From Rachicladosporium sp. CCFEE 5018 (lineage: Eukaryota; Ascomycota; Dothideomycetes; Cladosporiales; Cladosporiaceae), in contig KZ111215.1 of the NCBI GenBank assembly GCA_002077045.2, positions 1 through 46,539 on the forward strand: DNA of 46,539 nucleotides, in the 5' to 3' direction. A program made the translations under genes and the position numbers. Position 1 is the first letter of the stretch. Every line of letters begins with the position of its first letter. This document shows positions 43,101-46,539 of the stretch, one piece after another. The notes beneath the pieces were generated by a model. It saw nothing but the letters and a program-made list of their open reading frames with translations, was not told the origin of the DNA and ran no database searches.

Positions 43101-43636
43101 AGTCCTCATGGATTAAGAGCGACCGCTGGCGCCAAGCCGCAAAAGACACAGGCGCCGGCGTGCTGGAACTCACCGAGCCGGTCGTCAAGCCCGCCCTGAA
43201 AGTCACAGGCATGGCCGAAGACCTCGTCGAGCAAACCATGCGCGACGCGAACCGTCGCGTCGAAGCCCGTCTTGCTGAAGCCAACGGCTTGCAAGCCGCC
43301 GTTTCCAGAGGCGCAGATAACGACATCGAGGCGCAGAAGACTGTTGCTGATGTGCTGTTTGCGGGTTATGCGGATGAGTTGGAGGACTTGACGCCGGATG
43401 AGAGGGATCTGCTTGTGCGGTATGCGTTTCAGCACAGTGCGCTTAGGGCCAGGAAGCCGGTGATCTGGCTGCCTAAGGACGCTCTGGGTATCAGTGACGA
43501 TGAGATTCGGAGAGGCAAGGCTGTGAGTAAGCACCTTGAGATGAGTAATGAAGGAACTGGACTGGACAGGAAAGGGAGGGCGACCTTTGAGAAGAGTCCG
43601 CCAGACTTTAGTAACGTTGATTTGATTGCGCTTTGA
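40191..43636 (+). CDS. CSC1/PHM7-type (OSCA/TMEM63, DUF221) cation channel
   Basis: Stress-gated, calcium-permeable channel family. Exons 40191-40384 and 40438-43636 with a 53-bp intron (GTAAGT...TTACAG) in phase, 1130 residues. The first exon gives an N-terminal span (GALIGAIGISFASFGAQTFA) and joins to IYRPRTYLVPERERV, a hallmark of the family. Two more spans follow (LKIFVPLALLLLPILLPINR and LFLAITVVIYVCYVIF), then the long cytosolic PHM7 region containing ATTVLVTGIPKKWL and FIQFNHQVAAHMACQAV, interrupted by an acidic, lysine-rich insert of about 130 residues. The conserved pore half then begins (PNDVLWDNMSIKWWERYIRF) with about eight spans. The tail of about 270 residues is hydrophilic. A long frame begins earlier at 40175, but its start is not an ATG; the ATG at 40191 in the first exon gives the expected N-terminus. 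Confidence 0.92.
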
Positions 43637-44778
43637 GCGGGACATTGAGAGGGGTTTCATCTCGGGGGCTTGCGAAGGACGTTCAAGCGAGCATATGAGT
43701 TCTAGCGACTGCGGCATAGCATGGGCTCTGGAGCATCGCTAGGTGCGCTTTGGGAAGGCACATGGGGCGTTGCATAGAGTGATACCCTGATATAGCGATC
43801 GATGCACTCAATACGTGGATATCTCTCTACACATCTTGCTGATCTTCTCATCTCATCAGCTGCCCATAGAGGCGCATCTGCTTGGCAATCTGTGAATTGA
43901 GGGCCAAAGTACTGGATGGCTTGTAGCCGTTTCTCGCCACGGCGTCGTTGACCGTCGAACCGCGATGTGTGGTGTGACGTTGAAGCGCGGACTTAGGGTC
44001 CGAGCTTCGGTACATTTCACGGTTTCGTGACCTTGGCTTGTCTCAGGCTGAACACAGGATTGAACAGGACATGAAGGCATATGATAGATATCTGTGCTGG
44101 CGTGAGCAAAGGTAGTAACCAATGCTCACTTGTGGACAAGGCCATGTCAGCATGTAGTGCACGGAAAGCATGTCAGGGCGGCTATGCGTATTCAATGATC
44201 CTCTGCACGAGCGCGGTCGGACGTAGCAGCTTGACAGCGGGAGATATCGCAACGAGACACTCGATTCGTAATGCCTGCTCCGGCAATGCTTTGCCTGTCA
44301 ATATTGTACGATGCCATTGTGACGAACACTCTGCATACTTCTGCTGCCTGAGTATACCTTGATCTCGATTGTGTGTGTTGTGGAGAGGTGCTGCAGAGTC
44401 TGAGCCGAGCGTAGAGCGAGCATCGGACCCGACATCAAGGCACAAGACACGAATCTCTGCAACAAGCCCGCCTCGTTCACCACCTGACTACGGCCTCACT
44501 CGACACGTCCATCCCTTGCCAGTATTCAACCCCAATTATACTACAACCAGCACGCACAGCACCGCGCGGCATTGCGGCGTGCACCGGCGTCTAACACAAC
44601 ACGACACCACCCGTCTCCACCGCCGACGACCTCCCACCGCGACGACGTCTTGCACGAGCCAGAACTCCACACGTCCACCTCCCCCGACCCCTCCCGCACC
44701 GCGGAGAAGCCTGACAGCCTCAGCCCACAAGCTCGAGGGTAGCCAATGTGATGCACTGAACAGCGTGTCGGAATAGAC
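43637..44778 (+). other. Long leader region of the LAMMER kinase gene
   Basis: 1.1 kb upstream of the kinase start. From about 44450 it is rich in C and A with few T, as in fungal 5' UTRs. A 135-codon frame (44369-44776, +) stops just before the kinase ATG, is Pro/Thr/Arg-rich and looks like leader sequence read by chance. The 3' UTR of the channel gene lies at the left end. Confidence 0.4.
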
Positions 44779-46539
44779 ATGTCCACGCCCCAGACACTCA
44801 CGCAGATACATGCGCCGGGACCTCACTCCTCTTCTTACGCCTTAGCTGGCAGCCACCAGTACATCAGCCCTTCACAACGGATACTTCCACCACCACGACC
44901 TTCTTCGAACTTGAGCAATAGCTATACTTACCACAACTTGCCTGCACGGCCGCCTTCCAACTTGGCTGGTGGACAGCCGTACGCGGCTCCGAGAGCGCCG
45001 AGTAGTGTTCACTCCGGGGCGAGGCAGTCGAGTGGAAGGGGAGAGTATACGTACGGGAATACGTTGGCGCAGGCTGTGAGTAGTGAGGACTTAAGGAGGA
45101 CTGTCAGTAGGACAAGTCAACACCAGAGGCACTTGCCGGACCCTGCTGTGATCTCGAGACCACCACGGCAACAGCAGCAGCCGGTAGTCTATGAGATGCC
45201 GCAAGATCGGAAACGAGAGTTGGAGCCAGAGGAGCACAGTGCTGAGAGAGGGAGGAAGAGGAGACACAATGACGACGTAGATTGGGTTGAGTTCTTTGGC
45301 GGGCATCCCCCAAAGGAGATCATCACTATACACGATGATGACAGTCCGGCGCCTGCAGCAACTTCGGCGCAACAACCACATCCACCTGCTACCGACGGCG
45401 CTGCAGCAGCCCCAGCACAACACGCCGGCAAGCGAAGAAAAGTGAATGGCAGTACAGCTGATGTACCAACCTACAGCGAGACACGAACACCGTACTCGTA
45501 CTCCAATGGACATTCTACGGATAGTCTGCAAGCCACGACTGCGCCTACTAGCCTTGGATCGCAGGTCAGTGAGTCTAACCGGCTTGATGGCGCGCAGGTC
45601 GGACAGAAGCGAAAGCGGACTACGAGGACGTCTGAGCAAGAGCGTAAGAAGCAGGAGGTTGAGAGGGCTGGGCCGCAAGGGTATCTGGCGGAGTATGGCG
45701 AGTACATACCGCCGCCGAAGCAGGGGAGGAAGCAGAAGGAGGTGCAGGTGCCGCAAATCCGTGATGTGAGTGATCATAAAGGCAATACATGTGACTGCGA
45801 GGCTGACAGGAACAACAGCGATACAAGCACAACGACAAGATCGACGACGAGGATGGGCACTACATCATCAACGAGGGGAGTAAGCTGGGTGATAAGTACA
45901 GCTTGATCAACCTGCTTGGTCAGGGCACATTCGGCAAGGTAGTCAAAGCGCTTGACACTGAGCGACGATCAGAGGTTGCTGTGAAGATCATTCGAGCGGT
46001 GCCGAAGGTATGCGTTGCTGTCCTTCCTACATCTGGCTTCCACTCACTTCAATGCAGTACCGAGACGCCTCACGCATCGAACTTCGCGTACTGCAGACCC
46101 TCCGCGCAGCAGACGAACACAACCGCTACCGCTGCATACAATTGCGAGACTGCTTCGACTGGCGCGGCCACATCTGCATAGTCACCCCGCTCCTTGGCCT
46201 CTCTGTCTTCGACTTCCTCAAATCCGGGGGCTTCGTCCCCTTCCCCGGCTCACATATCCAGGCATTTGCACGACAACTACTGGGCTCCATAGCCTTCCTC
46301 CACGACCTCAACCTTATACACACGGATCTCAAACCGGAAAATATTCTGCTACTCAATCATACGTACCAAACATTCACGTATAATCGCAATATACCCAGCT
46401 CGAGTACTTTGACGGCTAGGAGCGCAAAGTTCAGGAGGGTGTTGCTGCAGCCGCAGATCAATCTGATTGATTTTGGGAGTGCGACGTTTGATGATGAGTA
46501 TCACAGTAGTGTTGTGAGTACGAGGCATTATCGCGCACC
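44779..46539 (+). CDS. LAMMER-family (CLK/Kns1-type) dual-specificity kinase, 3' end outside window
   Basis: Kinase of Ser/Arg proteins and other targets, involved in growth and RNA processing (Kns1, Lkh1). Exons 44779-45765, 45810-46007 and 46058 to the window edge, introns 44 and 50 bp in phase; 555 codons seen. The N-terminal 330 residues are a Gln/Pro/Ser-rich basic regulatory region with nuclear-signal-like KRRK and RGRKRR. The kinase domain starts near YSLINLLGQGTFGKVV (glycine loop), with VAVKIIR (ATP-binding Lys), the catalytic loop HTDLKPEN (LAMMER kinases have HTD in place of HRD), LIDFGSATF (DFG) and STRHYRAP (activation end). The EHLAMMER motif itself lies beyond the right edge. 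The second exon begins DGHYIINEGSKLGDKYSL just after its acidic linker, a family feature. Confidence 0.93.

Noticed and set aside
44369..44776. 135-codon open frame directly before the LAMMER kinase
   Set aside because: Pro/Thr/Arg-rich text typical of a CA-rich fungal leader read as protein; not a domain.
1..46539. CRISPR arrays, operons, bacterial-type promoters or a secondary-metabolite gene cluster
   Set aside because: This is a eukaryotic window with spliced genes. No repeat-spacer arrays and no polyketide, peptide synthetase or terpene synthase motifs were seen.

Overview
The window is nuclear DNA of a filamentous ascomycete. The evidence is a run of protein-coding genes with short introns (44-78 bp, GT...AG, often with a CTAAC/CTGAC-like branch site), a CreA zinc-finger repressor, a pyrG-type orotidine decarboxylase with an acidic insert, a LAMMER kinase and an Ecm11-domain protein. 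Dothideomycetes is my best guess from overall protein character, but that is inference. I see no tRNA, rRNA, CRISPR array or intact transposon.

Layout, left to right. 1-10 kb: an Ecm11-domain protein (+), the carbon catabolite repressor CreA (-), a PAS histidine kinase gene that stops just after its phospho-acceptor domain (-), and an EBP-family sterol isomerase (+). 10-18 kb: Atg27 (-), a DUF7053-like protein (+), an unknown two-exon gene (-), D-arabinono-1,4-lactone oxidase (-) and orotidine-5'-phosphate decarboxylase (-). 19-23.2 kb: the high-affinity iron uptake pair, with FET3 ferroxidase (-, five exons) and FTR1 iron permease (+, four exons) sharing one 696-bp promoter. 23.9-30.7 kb: a small putative mitochondrial protein (+), an alpha/beta hydrolase of the homoserine acetyltransferase type (+, five exons), a BTB protein (-) and an Est1/Ebs1/SMG7-type nonsense-mediated decay factor (+). 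30.7-37 kb: two gene-poor stretches of about 2.3 kb on either side of a lone class III aminotransferase (+). 37-46.5 kb: SRP19/Sec65 (-), an ExoIII-like endonuclease (+), a CSC1/PHM7-type channel (+) and a LAMMER kinase (+) cut by the right edge.

Most genes are unrelated housekeeping functions. The clear functional unit is the divergent FET3-FTR1 pair. Fet3 oxidises Fe(II) and Ftr1 imports the Fe(III). Their shared promoter carries one exact copy of the fungal siderophore-repressor GATA motif (ATCWGATAA) 57 bp before the FET3 start and one, inverted, 82 bp before the FTR1 start. The most unusual locus is the truncated histidine kinase: PAS domains and H-box are present, but the ATPase and receiver domains are missing and a frame break lies just where homology fades. 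Exon models were built by hand from splice sites and frame; all spliced lengths were checked to be in phase.
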